A stretch of DNA of 64,000 nt from Cynocephalus volans (Eukaryota > Chordata > Mammalia > Dermoptera > Cynocephalidae): positions 190,546,501 through 190,610,500 of the forward strand of contig NC_084461.1 of assembly GCF_027409185.1 (NCBI RefSeq), in the 5' to 3' direction. The notes under the pieces were generated by a model that had not been told where the DNA came from, made no database searches, and was given only the letters and a program-made list of their open reading frames with translations. Of the stretch, positions 44,701-52,163 are shown piece after piece. A program made the translations under genes and the position numbers. Each line of letters starts with the position of its first letter. Position 1 is the stretch's first letter.

Positions 44701-47700
44701 GGGGCTGCGTGCTGGAGTGGGTGCGCAACCTTGTGGCCAACCGCTTGGCCTTGGATGGGGCCAGCTGGGCGGATATCTTCAAGAGGTTCAACAGTGGCAC
44801 GTGAGTGGGCTCCTGGTCCTGTGCCCCTCCTCCCCAGAGATGGACCAACGTCCCCCTTAACACTCAGATCTGGGGGACCTGATGGGGTGTCAGGGCCACA
44901 CATCCCACATCCTCTGCAGAGCCCTCATGGATTCTCACTGGAGTTGGAGGCAGTCCTGTATGGGGAAACTGAGGTTCAGGGAAGGAAAGGATTTAACCCT
45001 CCCTCATAGGCTCTTCAGCCCACAGAGGGGCCCTTGGAGATAGGGTGGGAAGAGAACTTGGAATTCGAGGGCTCTGGAGACAGTGGAGAGGGCTGGTCAA
45101 GCTGCGGTATCAGGGTGACAGTTGAATGGTTGGACACTCGGGTCACCCAGTGCCTGTGATTCCCAGCTATGTGGGGCGCTGTGGGCAGGGAGAGGCTGGG
45201 GCAGTGGCCCCAGGCTCTCCTCAGTCCTCCCTCTTTGGGCACAGCAGGTATAACAACCAGTGGATGATCGTAGACTACAATGCATTCGTCCGTGGCAGGC
45301 CCAACCCTGGGAGCGGGGTGCTCACCATCCTGGAACAGATCCCGTGAGTACATGAGGAAAGGGGCAGGGTGCTCGAGGCAGAGGGAACTGCCTAGGCCAA
45401 GGCCTGGAGGCATGCAGGGACCATGTGGGAAGGGTGAAATCTACGGAAGATGAGACTGGAAAGAAGGCAGTCCCTGAAGGTTCAGGACTTAATCCATCCC
45501 CCAGGCAATGGGGAGACATTGAGGGTCCTTGAGCAGGGCAGTGCTCTTGAGAACGCTTTTTCTGACCATCTGTACCCATCTTTCCTCTCGGTCCCAGTGG
45601 CATGGTGGTGGTGGCTGACAAGACCTCAGAACTCTACCAGAAGACCTACTGGGCCAGCTACAACATACCGTATGCACCCTCTCCCCGCCCCGACCCGTCA
45701 GCCCTGGCGTCTGCCTTACCCCTTGCTCAGCTCTCCATGCGGGTGAAGGGTCCTTCCCCATCTGATATTTTTAAACCCCCAGAGCCAAAAAACTCACCAG
45801 ACTGCCTTCTCTGGCCAGGAAAACCCTGACAGTTCTGTGGTGTGGTTGCTTGGCTTAGATCAGCATCCGTGTGACCTCCCAGTTCTTGTACCCGCAGCAG
45901 GGTGGTCGTGGTATGGGGTGGCCAAGCTCAGGTCCTGACCCCTGCCAGCTTGTCCATCTGGATCTGCCTTGACTGGGCTGCACAGCTACCACCTCCTGAT
46001 GCTCACTCTTCTTTCCCTCAGTTATGTCATTTGATCCTTACAACCATTGTACGTGATAGCTACGGTTCTTGTTCCCATTTCACAGACAAGGAAACTGAGG
46101 CCCTGTGAGAGTGCCTGACTTTCCCAAAGTTCCCCTGATGGTGAGCGGTGAAGCCAGGATTTGAACCCATGTCTGTTGGACCCCAGAGCCCAATCTTGGC
46201 CACCCCACCAAGCCATTCCCAGCAGAAACAAAAGATTTTATTATTGCTATCCTGACCTGTAGTTGTTGGCGATCATGCTCTGGTGTGACCGCCCCTCCAC
46301 CTCCCTGGCCAGGGCCGAGTGAGACTAGTGGGGGTTGTGGGTGACCATCCTTGTCCCTAGCAGGTCCTTTGAGAGTGTGTTCAATGCCAGTGGGTTGCAG
46401 GCCCTGGTGGCCCAGTATGGGGACTGGTTTTCCTACAACGGGAACCCCCGGGCCCAGATCTTCCGGCGGAACCAGTCGCTAGTGCATGACATCGACTCCA
46501 TGGTCCGGTTGATAAGGTGGGTGCCGGTGGGGGGTCGAGGGGGAGTGGGACTGAACTCATGTAGAGCTTTCTTTTTTTTTAAAAAAAAGATGACTGGTAA
46601 GGGGATCTTAACCCTTGACTTGGTGGTGTCAGCACCACGCTCTCCCAAGTGAGCTAACCAGCCATCCCTATATAGGGATCCAAACCCGTGGCCTTGGTGT
46701 TATCAGCACCACACTCTCCCAAGTGAGCTACGGCCCATCCGTCATGTAGAGCTTTCTGTGTGCTATGTTGTGAAAACTCACTTACACCTCCCAGCCAGCC
46801 CCAGCGGGACAGCCAAGGGTGGTCAGAACATTTAACAGCCAGTACAGCGGTGGCTGCGCTTGCCATGGGTCCAGTTACTGTCCTCATGTTACAGGTGAGG
46901 ATGCTGAGCATCTGTAGAGTGACCACCCTGCACTGGGCATTGTGCTCGGTATCAAGGAAACAGGCACAAAACTCGTTCCCCACTGTCCTCAGGGAGTGCC
47001 CTGTCCTGTGGGAGGTGCAGACACCCATCAAGTACTCACACTGATGCAGATGTGTAGCTCAGGCTGAGTCCTGACGAATGCTCTCAGGAAAAATGGGGTG
47101 GCTTGCCTGGCTTGGGATGGGGGGCATGGAGGACCTCCTGGAGGAAGGGGTGCCTGAGCAGAGACCTGAATGATGAGCATGGAACACTAGGAGAGGGGGT
47201 GATCCATTCATCTGTCCTTCCATTCATCCACACGTCCATCCATCCATATCCAGATAGAGGCCAGGAGGTGGGAGGGGCCCAGCAAGTTGAAAACTGGTGG
47301 CAGTCATGGGCCTTCCACCATGCAGAGTTGGGCCCCCTCCTTGGTTTTCCCTTTCCAGCGTGACTGATATTCCCTCTTTCCCCCATCCAGGTACAATGAC
47401 TTCCTCCATGACCCCCTGTCACTGTGTGAAGCCTGCAATCCCCACCCCAATGGGGAGAATGCCATCTCGGCCCGCTCTGACCTCAACCCATCCAACGGCT
47501 CCTACCCCTTCCATGCCCTGCGCCAGCGCTCCCATGGGGGCATCGACATGAAGGTGCTGCTCCCCACCCCGGGGTCTGGACGCTGGGGGTGGGGGTTGGT
47601 CACTATCACCAGCCCTGGGGAGGTGAGGGAAGGCCAGGGTCATAGCAAATGGTAGGGCTGGAATCACAGAATTGGGCTATGGTTGGGGTCAAGGTTAAGG

Positions 47701-48013
47701 TGATGGTCTGATTTGGAGTCAGATTTAGAGAGGGGTCAGGTTCAGAACTGGGCTCTGGGGTCAGGGTTAGAGTGGGAGTCAGGGCCCCCTGGATTGGTGC
47801 AGGCTAGGGCCCTGGCTCAGCCGCCTGCTCTGCCCTCACCTCTAGGTGACCAGCATGTCACTGGCCAAGGCCCTGAGCCTGCTGGCAGCCAGTGGCCCCA
47901 CATGGGACCAGGTTCTGCCATTCCAGTGGAGCACGTCACCCTTCAGCAGCCTGCTGCACATGGGCCATCCTGACCTCTGGAAGTTCTTGCCCATCGAGGT
48001 CTTGTGGGACTGA
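23504..48013 (+). CDS. PLBD2: PLBD2, putative phospholipase B-like 2 (12 coding exons)
   Basis: This is a lysosomal glycoprotein (p76, 66.3-kDa protein) of the phospholipase B-like family, with an N-terminal-nucleophile hydrolase fold. The joined exons are 23504..23766, 32175..32268, 35824..35982, 38640..38740, 38959..39173, 41393..41487, 44640..44800, 45248..45343, 45598..45669, 46364..46516, 47391..47553 and 47846..48013. They give 1740 nt, 579 residues plus stop; human has 589 and mouse 594. A signal peptide spans residues 1 to about 33. The autocleavage motif [10 protein letters not shown] places the nucleophile at Cys235, equivalent to mouse Cys249. Cysteine pairs C133/C143 and C482/C485 match the known disulfides. 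N-glycosylation sequons lie at N79, N101, N222, N426, N455 and N505. One codon is missing at the exon 5/6 junction relative to human. All junctions are GT-AG and phase-consistent, and the start matches the family N-terminus. The physiological substrate of the family is uncertain. Confidence 0.98.
27601..27638. repeat. 38-bp exact dispersed duplicate, copy A
   Basis: Identical over all 38 bases to 30224-30261 (starts tggtgtgggtattttaataa, ends ctctctagagt). It lies in AT-rich intronic sequence. Confidence 0.9.
27843..27948 (-). mobile_element. tRNA-Ile monomer SINE
   Basis: A diverged antisense unit (ggtggctggctggtacagga, accttggtattgtcaatactg). Confidence 0.85.
28870..29310 (-). mobile_element. 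Solo ERV LTR, copy 2
   Basis: The same LTR family and orientation as 10245-10725. Shared runs include ggtgaaaatggaa, cagcttttattcaggaata, gatgttgggccaac and gaatggaatgtgggaaatga. On the minus strand AATAAAAGCTGACTTCC is the poly(A) region. No viral coding sequence is present. The outer ends are uncertain. Confidence 0.78.
30113..30223 (-). mobile_element. tRNA-Ile monomer SINE
   Basis: An antisense unit with a 23-nt poly(T), ggctgctagctggtatggg to gctaactggccagcc. Confidence 0.92.
30224..30261. repeat. 38-bp exact dispersed duplicate, copy B
   Basis: Begins right at the end of the SINE at 30113-30223 and matches 27601-27638 exactly. The sequences beyond differ at both loci. Confidence 0.9.
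30610..30771 (-). mobile_element. tRNA-Ile dimer SINE
   Basis: A near-consensus antisense dimer within old L1 text. The target duplication acaaacatat is at 30592 and 30772. Confidence 0.95.
32175..32268 (+). CDS. PLBD2: PLBD2 exon 2
   Basis: This exon encodes residues 88-119, starting WAFLELGT. It includes the sequon NDS at N101 and the helix SLQAYAAG. The acceptor CCTCCTCCAG and donor GAG|GTAGGG are clear. It sits 8.4 kb after exon 1. Confidence 0.97.
32269..35823 (+). other. PLBD2 intron 2
   Basis: Antisense L1 3' text runs at 32620-33070 (gtgcaaccactgtcactatc, gtgactggcttctttccc). Decayed L1-like text lies at 33150-33500, MIRs at about 34360-34520 and 34905-35110, an old dispersed repeat at 35180-35370 and antisense L2 at 35440-35730. 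No further exon seen. Confidence 0.6.
35824..35982 (+). CDS. PLBD2: PLBD2 exon 3
   Basis: This exon encodes residues 120-172, starting [16 protein letters not shown]. It contains C133 and C143, equivalent to the first disulfide of the mouse crystal structure. Both boundaries are in phase 0, with donor CAG|GTAGGC. Confidence 0.97.
36755..37130 (+). repeat. (TCCA)n imperfect microsatellite, about 375 bp
   Basis: Tandem tetranucleotide, mostly CCATCCAT with CCACCCAC and TCATTCAT variants. It is interrupted throughout, which suggests age. Confidence 0.97.
37975..38145 (+). repeat. (TCCA)n imperfect microsatellite, second array
   Basis: The same motif and strand as the array 850 bp upstream, with a purer core at 38060-38105. 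Confidence 0.97.
38640..38740 (+). CDS. PLBD2: PLBD2 exon 4
   Basis: This exon encodes residues 173-205 plus two bases of Leu206 ([18 protein letters not shown] and on). The acceptor is CTCACCTAG and the donor CT|GTAAGT. Intron 4 after it is only 218 bp. Confidence 0.97.
38959..39173 (+). CDS. PLBD2: PLBD2 exon 5 (nucleophile exon)
   Basis: This exon encodes residues 206-277 plus one base of Gly278. It carries the sequon NKT (N222) and the maturation site [15 protein letters not shown]. Cys235 would become the N-terminal nucleophile of the large fragment after autocleavage. The acceptor GCCCTCCTCAG has a short pyrimidine tract, and the donor is G|GTAGGT. Confidence 0.96.
39174..41392 (+). 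other. PLBD2 intron 5
   Basis: Contains an old dispersed repeat (39345-39740), a dimer SINE (39753), L1-like fragments (40250-40560) and a MIR (40865-41070). No exon seen. Confidence 0.6.
39753..39925 (+). mobile_element. tRNA-Ile dimer SINE
   Basis: A full dimer with several substitutions (ggttctgataacacc), A-rich tail and A-rich target duplication. Confidence 0.92.
41393..41487 (+). CDS. PLBD2: PLBD2 exon 6
   Basis: This exon encodes residues 278-309, ending FYILGSGL. The first residues read GDPPIPGNK where human has GDYPLVPGNK, so one codon has been lost and Tyr replaced. The core SSYPGTIFS is conserved. The acceptor is CTTCCCCCACAG and the donor CTG|GTGAGT. Confidence 0.96.
42876..42977 (+). 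mobile_element. tRNA-Ile monomer SINE
   Basis: One unit (ggctggctggttagctcac, gccttatgaccccaagg) with a poly(A) tail. Confidence 0.9.
44280..44405 (+). repeat. Imperfect tandem duplication in LTR-like sequence
   Basis: aaagggct(a/g)gta(a/t)ctcattaccatct is followed by aaggacaactttaccc or aaggacaactttatct. The two copies are about 70 bp apart. Such doubled blocks occur in retroviral-type LTR U3 regions; that identity is a guess. Confidence 0.6.
44640..44800 (+). CDS. PLBD2: PLBD2 exon 7
   Basis: This exon encodes residues 310-362 plus two bases of Thr363 (VTLETTIGN through FNSG). It is highly conserved with human. The acceptor is GTCACACAG and the donor AC|GTGAGT. Confidence 0.97.
44801..45247 (+). 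other. PLBD2 intron 7
   Basis: 447 bp of unique GC-rich sequence; nothing further recognised. Confidence 0.5.
45248..45343 (+). CDS. PLBD2: PLBD2 exon 8
   Basis: This exon encodes residues 363-394, starting [13 protein letters not shown] after the split Thr codon. Its acceptor is a tandem CAGCAG. The second AG restores the family sequence, while the first would add one Arg. The donor is CC|GTGAGT. Confidence 0.96.
45598..45669 (+). CDS. PLBD2: PLBD2 exon 9
   Basis: This 72-nt exon encodes residues 395-418 ([19 protein letters not shown] and on). The acceptor is CGGTCCCAG. The donor CC|GTATGC is weaker than its neighbours. Confidence 0.96.
45670..46363 (+). other. PLBD2 intron 9
   Basis: 694 bp, with a MIR at about 46010-46210 (ttcacagacaaggaaactgagg, ggatttgaaccc). 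Confidence 0.6.
46364..46516 (+). CDS. PLBD2: PLBD2 exon 10
   Basis: This exon encodes residues 419-469, including the sequons NAS (N426) and NQS (N455) and the segment [13 protein letters not shown]. The acceptor is a tandem TAGCAG; using the second AG matches the family. The donor is AG|GTGGGT. A young antisense SINE sits 50 bp into the following intron. Confidence 0.96.
46517..47390 (+). other. PLBD2 intron 10
   Basis: Carries an antisense dimer SINE (46569), MIR/L2 remnants and a short CCATCCAT patch near 47235. No exon seen. Confidence 0.6.
46569..46741 (-). mobile_element. tRNA-Ile dimer SINE
   Basis: An antisense dimer with the 16-bp target duplication tcatgtagagctttct at 46557 and 46742. 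Confidence 0.95.
47391..47553 (+). CDS. PLBD2: PLBD2 exon 11
   Basis: This exon encodes residues 470-524, starting [17 protein letters not shown] after the split Arg codon. It holds the CxxC pair C482/C485 and the sequon NGS (N505), and ends GGIDMK. The donor AAG|GTGCTG is non-optimal at +4 to +6, but it is the only GT that keeps frame with exon 12. Confidence 0.95.
47846..48013 (+). CDS. PLBD2: PLBD2 exon 12 with stop codon
   Basis: This exon encodes residues 525-579 and a TGA stop at 48011-48013. The peptide starts [18 protein letters not shown] and contains the conserved TWDQ and LLHMG-PDLWKF segments. The C-terminus is LWD, where human ends SWD. The acceptor is CTCACCTCTAG. Confidence 0.97.
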   Translation: MTSMSLAKALSLLAASGPTWDQVLPFQWSTSPFSSLLHMGHPDLWKFLPIEVLWD

Positions 48014-49740
48014 GCTCCATCCCTGCTCAGCTTCCTTCGTCCCTGCTGACCCCCAGCAGATCCACCCCTACCTAGTGCCACCCCAACTCCTGCCCCACCC
48101 CTGGCTGGGGGGCACTGTGCCCTGCTGTCCCCTGATCTGGGATCTGGGTCTGCTGGGTTCCTTCTCGTTTGGGCGGCCTCATCCCAGAGTGGGATGGGGC
48201 TTAGAACTGGTTCTTGCTGTCTCCCCCACAGTGCAGGAGCGCCTTGTGGGCTCCCTTTGCTTCTCTCTGCATCTCTTTCTCTCCTTCTCTCTCTCTTCTC
48301 TCTCCTTCTCTCTGTCTCTCTCCCACCTCTGGGGACCCCTCCTCATGCTACTTCCTCCTGAGGGATTGGGAGGGGTCCTGGGATCAGGCTCCGGGGTCCC
48401 CGGTGGGGCAGAATGAGCCTGTTCCAGTTACCACCTCCCAGCCCCACTCCCACTGGTGGCCCTGGAGCTGCTGAGGTTGCAGCCCTGGGACCTGGGTGTT
48501 TTCTCTGGTTGGTGTTGCTCATCCTGGCCCACAGCCCCAGCCCCTCTGCTTCCTCTGCTCCCCGGGTCTCCCTTTCTGGGCAGCTTCCTGGAGGACAGAA
48601 ACTTGAAAACAAACACAAACCAAAGTTTCTGGCCACTTGTGGCTGGAAGGTCCTGAGTGTCCTTCTCTCCCTGGGGCAGGTGGGAGTGTCAGCCCCCCCA
48701 CGCTCCTGCCTCATGCCCCCACCCCAACCTGGGCCTGCCCCTGGCCTCAGGGCAGTGCCCACAGAGCCTCTGCTGTAGGAGCCAAATGACAGGGTGCCCC
48801 ACCATCAAACAAGAGAGGCTGTGGCCCCTGTACTGTGCTTCTTGGGGCTGCAGGGAAGGCTGGGTCGACACCTTTTCTCCTCTCAGGTTTGGTTCTGCAC
48901 CATCCACTACATATCCTCCAGTCTGTACTTCTGTCTGTCCATCTATCCATTCACTTGTCTGCCAAGCACCCATTGTCCATCTGCAGTCATCCGTCCATCC
49001 ATCCACCCATATCAACCTGTCCATCCACTTTTCATCCATCATCTATCCATGAATCCATCATCTGTCCATCCATCCACCCATACATTTATCCACCCATTCA
49101 TCCATCTATCCATCTGCCCATCCATCCATCCAGATGTTTACTGAAAGCCTATTATATTCTGGGTCCTATTCTAGGGCTCTGTTAACCACCAAGACCTTCC
49201 TAAGTCCTACTGTGGGGCACAGACCAACACAAAACAGAGTCCTTCCCCATCTGATCTCACTTGCAGCGTACCTTGGAGACAGGACTCTCCCAGTGCTATG
49301 TGCTTGGCAGGTGGAGGGGTGGGGGGAAAGGGGGTAAGCACACAGCTCTGGAGTCAAAGACCTGGGTTCCAGTCCTATCTCTAACTCTTACTAGCTATGG
49401 TCTCAACCACTCTGGGCCTCTGTTACCTTATCTGTAAAGTGAGGTAATAACGTGAGCAGCACTTCCTGGGGATGTGATGAGGATTTACTGCAACGGGGGC
49501 TGTCACACAGCCCACATGGGGCCTCACACACTTAACATCGATTCAATTGCAAATATTTATTGAGCCTTTAGTACATACCAGGCACTGTTACGAGGTCCTG
49601 GGGATACCTTATAACAAAAGTTACCAAAAAATCCCTGCTCTTGTGAAGTTTACATTGGGGAGATAGTAAACAAAATAAATAAGTACACAGTGTGTAAGAT
49701 GCTGGTAAATGCGCCGGAGGAAATAAAGCAGGGCTGGAGG
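48014..49740 (+). other. PLBD2 3' UTR and downstream flank, poly(A) site undefined
   Basis: GC-rich sequence continues after the stop, with a CT-rich tract (48270-48325), a (TCCA)n array (48930-49140), a MIR at about 49340-49510 and antisense L2 at about 49545-49740. I found no canonical AATAAA between the stop and 49670. The first ones, near 49674 and 49732, lie in the L2-like sequence. The 3' end of the mRNA therefore cannot be placed from sequence alone. Confidence 0.4.
48925..49140 (+). repeat. (TCCA)n imperfect microsatellite, third array
   Basis: The same tetranucleotide on the same strand as the two intron 3 arrays, here downstream of the PLBD2 stop codon. Confidence 0.95.
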
Positions 49741-51954
49741 CTAGGGTTGGGTTTGCTCTTTCTCCTCGCTAAAGCTTCACAATCCTTTCAATGACTTGGG
49801 GTTTTGAAAATGAACTTGCTGCTAGTACATTTCCCAGCCCCCTAGAGAATGTTTTCATACCCTGTGTCTCTTCTGATGCCCATGACAGCCCTGTTAGGTG
49901 GGAGAGGTGGGGATTTTCATGTGTTTTACAGATGAGGAAGCAGACTTGGGGAAGGGAAGTAATGTGCCCCAAGTCTCAAGATTGGGGCCCAGGCCTCCCT
50001 CCCCATCTCCTGACGATGCCTCAGGCCTTGGCAAATCAGGGTTCACACCTACTGTGTGCTATGCACTAAGCCTTCACAAGCACTCCTGAGGTTGGGGCTT
50101 CCATGAGGCCCATTTGACAGATGAGTAAGTAGGGGTGGGGTGGTGGTGGGTCTCCCAGGGTCACCAGTCTATTCCTTAGAATGATTCTGGCCCCTCTTTC
50201 TTCTTTCCGGGAAGTGGGGGTGGTCATGAAGTTAGGCAGACTCATGCAGACGGTCCCCCACTGGGACTTCCACTGACTTGGCACAAACAGGACCCACTTT
50301 TTCAGAGGCAGCCAGAAAGGCGGTGCCACTCAGCTCCTGCACTGGGAGTTTCCCACAATCCTCAGTTTCAAGATGGCAGCTGCAGACCCATCCACAACTT
50401 CTGCCCTGCTGTGAAGGACAAGGGTCTGGCCAGCTGGCCGGCCCCAGCACATGGTGACTCGGCTCCTCCTCTATCAGGCAGAGGTGTCTGCCTCGCTCCT
50501 TTTGGGGATTTTGTGCCTGGCTCAGGTGGGACAGTGGAAGCTGGAGGCAATCCTGTTCCCACAGGTTTTCCTGGACTGAACACTATTCAGTCCTACTCTG
50601 TCCTTCAGGAAATATTCTGGGGCCAAGGGGCTGACTTGATTTCCCATCTCTGCCAGACTTCCCTTGGTGTCTTAGCCCCAGGTTTTTAAAGGACATGTAC
50701 TGCTCCTCCTGGGTGGAAATCAGTAGGTAGGCCTGTCTCCGTTGGGTTTTCCACTCCTCCTGAAATCTCACAGTCCTGCTGTTTGTCAGGGGATGGGGCT
50801 CTGCAAGCCCATGCAGGTCTGAATGGTAATCAAACTTCACTTTGAACTTGGAGTCCCAAAAAAGTACCCTGGGGGGCTGCTATATGTGGTGAGGGGATAT
50901 TTTGAGTGGTGGTTGGTGCTGCGGAGGTAGGGGTGGGGTGGGTCCCTCCATGGCCTTGAGTCAGCCCCAGCAATCCCTCCTTTATCTGTGTTATACCCGG
51001 CCTTCAGCATATGCTTTCACTGGAAGAGGGTTCCATGTTTCCAGAGGGTTTGCATGACATTGACCTCAAGTCCACCCACCCGTTCTCCATCCCAGAGATG
51101 GGTGTCCAGTGTCATTTAAACACCCCCCAAAGTGGGAGACTCACTACTCTGCTCCTAGTGGTTCTGTGATAAAATCATTCTGACTTAGCAGGAAGGACTT
51201 CATTTCAGGATGAGGTTGGCTTTGTTTGGTTCTGCCTTCAGTGGAGGCAGCCTTTGTCCCACCCAGGTCCCTCTTGTTTAGCTCCCAGTCCCTCACCTGC
51301 GTCCTGTGATACAGGGAACCCTCGCCCCCCACCCCCCAACATGCGAGCCCAGCTGGACTTGGGCTTCTGGCCTCGCTGTGGGGCCCCAGGGTTCCCGGGT
51401 GCCAGGGTGGGTGGAGTCTGCTCACTGTCGAGTGTGGGGGCTGAGAGCAGGCATGTGGGGGTAGGTGGGGGGGAGGGAGGACAGCTGATGGAGAAATTCA
51501 AAGGATCTTTGTTTCATAAATACATATCTTTTCAGTGAAAAAGTTTGCACATTAGAAAAATGAGGAAGGGTGGTGTTGGGCTTTCTGGGAGGAAGGATGA
51601 GATGGTTCCTCAGCCCTGGACCACAGCCCCATCCATCTGCCCAGGGAGAAAGCCTGGGGTGGGGTCACCTCACTTGGAGGAGGCCCCTCCCCACTGCAAT
51701 TCCGGTTCTTCCCACTCACCATGCTCTGAGAGCATGGTGTGTCACTTGTGGGTGGTTGCCACCCTGGCAGGGGTGGCTGTGGATGGTCACAGAGCAGTTC
51801 ATCTCACAGCCTTGCTGGCTGCTGACCTTCCAGCCCCACCTCAGGGAGCTTCTGGCTTCTCGGCACAGCTGGCTCATGATGACACAGGCTCACAGCCAAA
51901 CACCAGCCCCTCCCTGGTCTCCCAAGCAAGAGGGGACAAATGGGTGAGAGGGCC
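49740..51954. other. PLBD2-SDS convergent spacer
   Basis: MIR-like text runs at 49850-50170; the rest is largely unique. Some of it must be SDS 3' UTR (below 51955 on minus) and perhaps PLBD2 3' UTR. No canonical AATAAA for SDS was found within about 450 bp of its stop. Confidence 0.45.
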
Positions 51955-52163
51955 TCACTTGGGCAGCCCGTTCTCCATGCCCAGCTGTTCCTTGAGCTCC
52001 TGCAGCTGGGCCAGACTGATGTTGCTGCCCCCGCAGACGATGACCACGAGGGAGGGTAGGGGGGCCTGTAGCTTCCCCTCTCCTTGCAGCTTCTGGACCA
52101 CATGGCTGTAGACGGTGGCCAGGGCTGCCCCACAGGCGGGCTCCACAAGGATCTTCTCGTCAT
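51955..52163 (-). CDS. SDS: SDS coding exon 7 with stop codon
   Basis: This exon encodes the last 69 residues: DEKILVEPACGAALATVYSH, the segment LPSLVVIVCGGSNISLAQL, and the C-terminus GLPK followed by TGA at 51957..51955. The acceptor is CTCTGGCAG. Confidence 0.97.
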
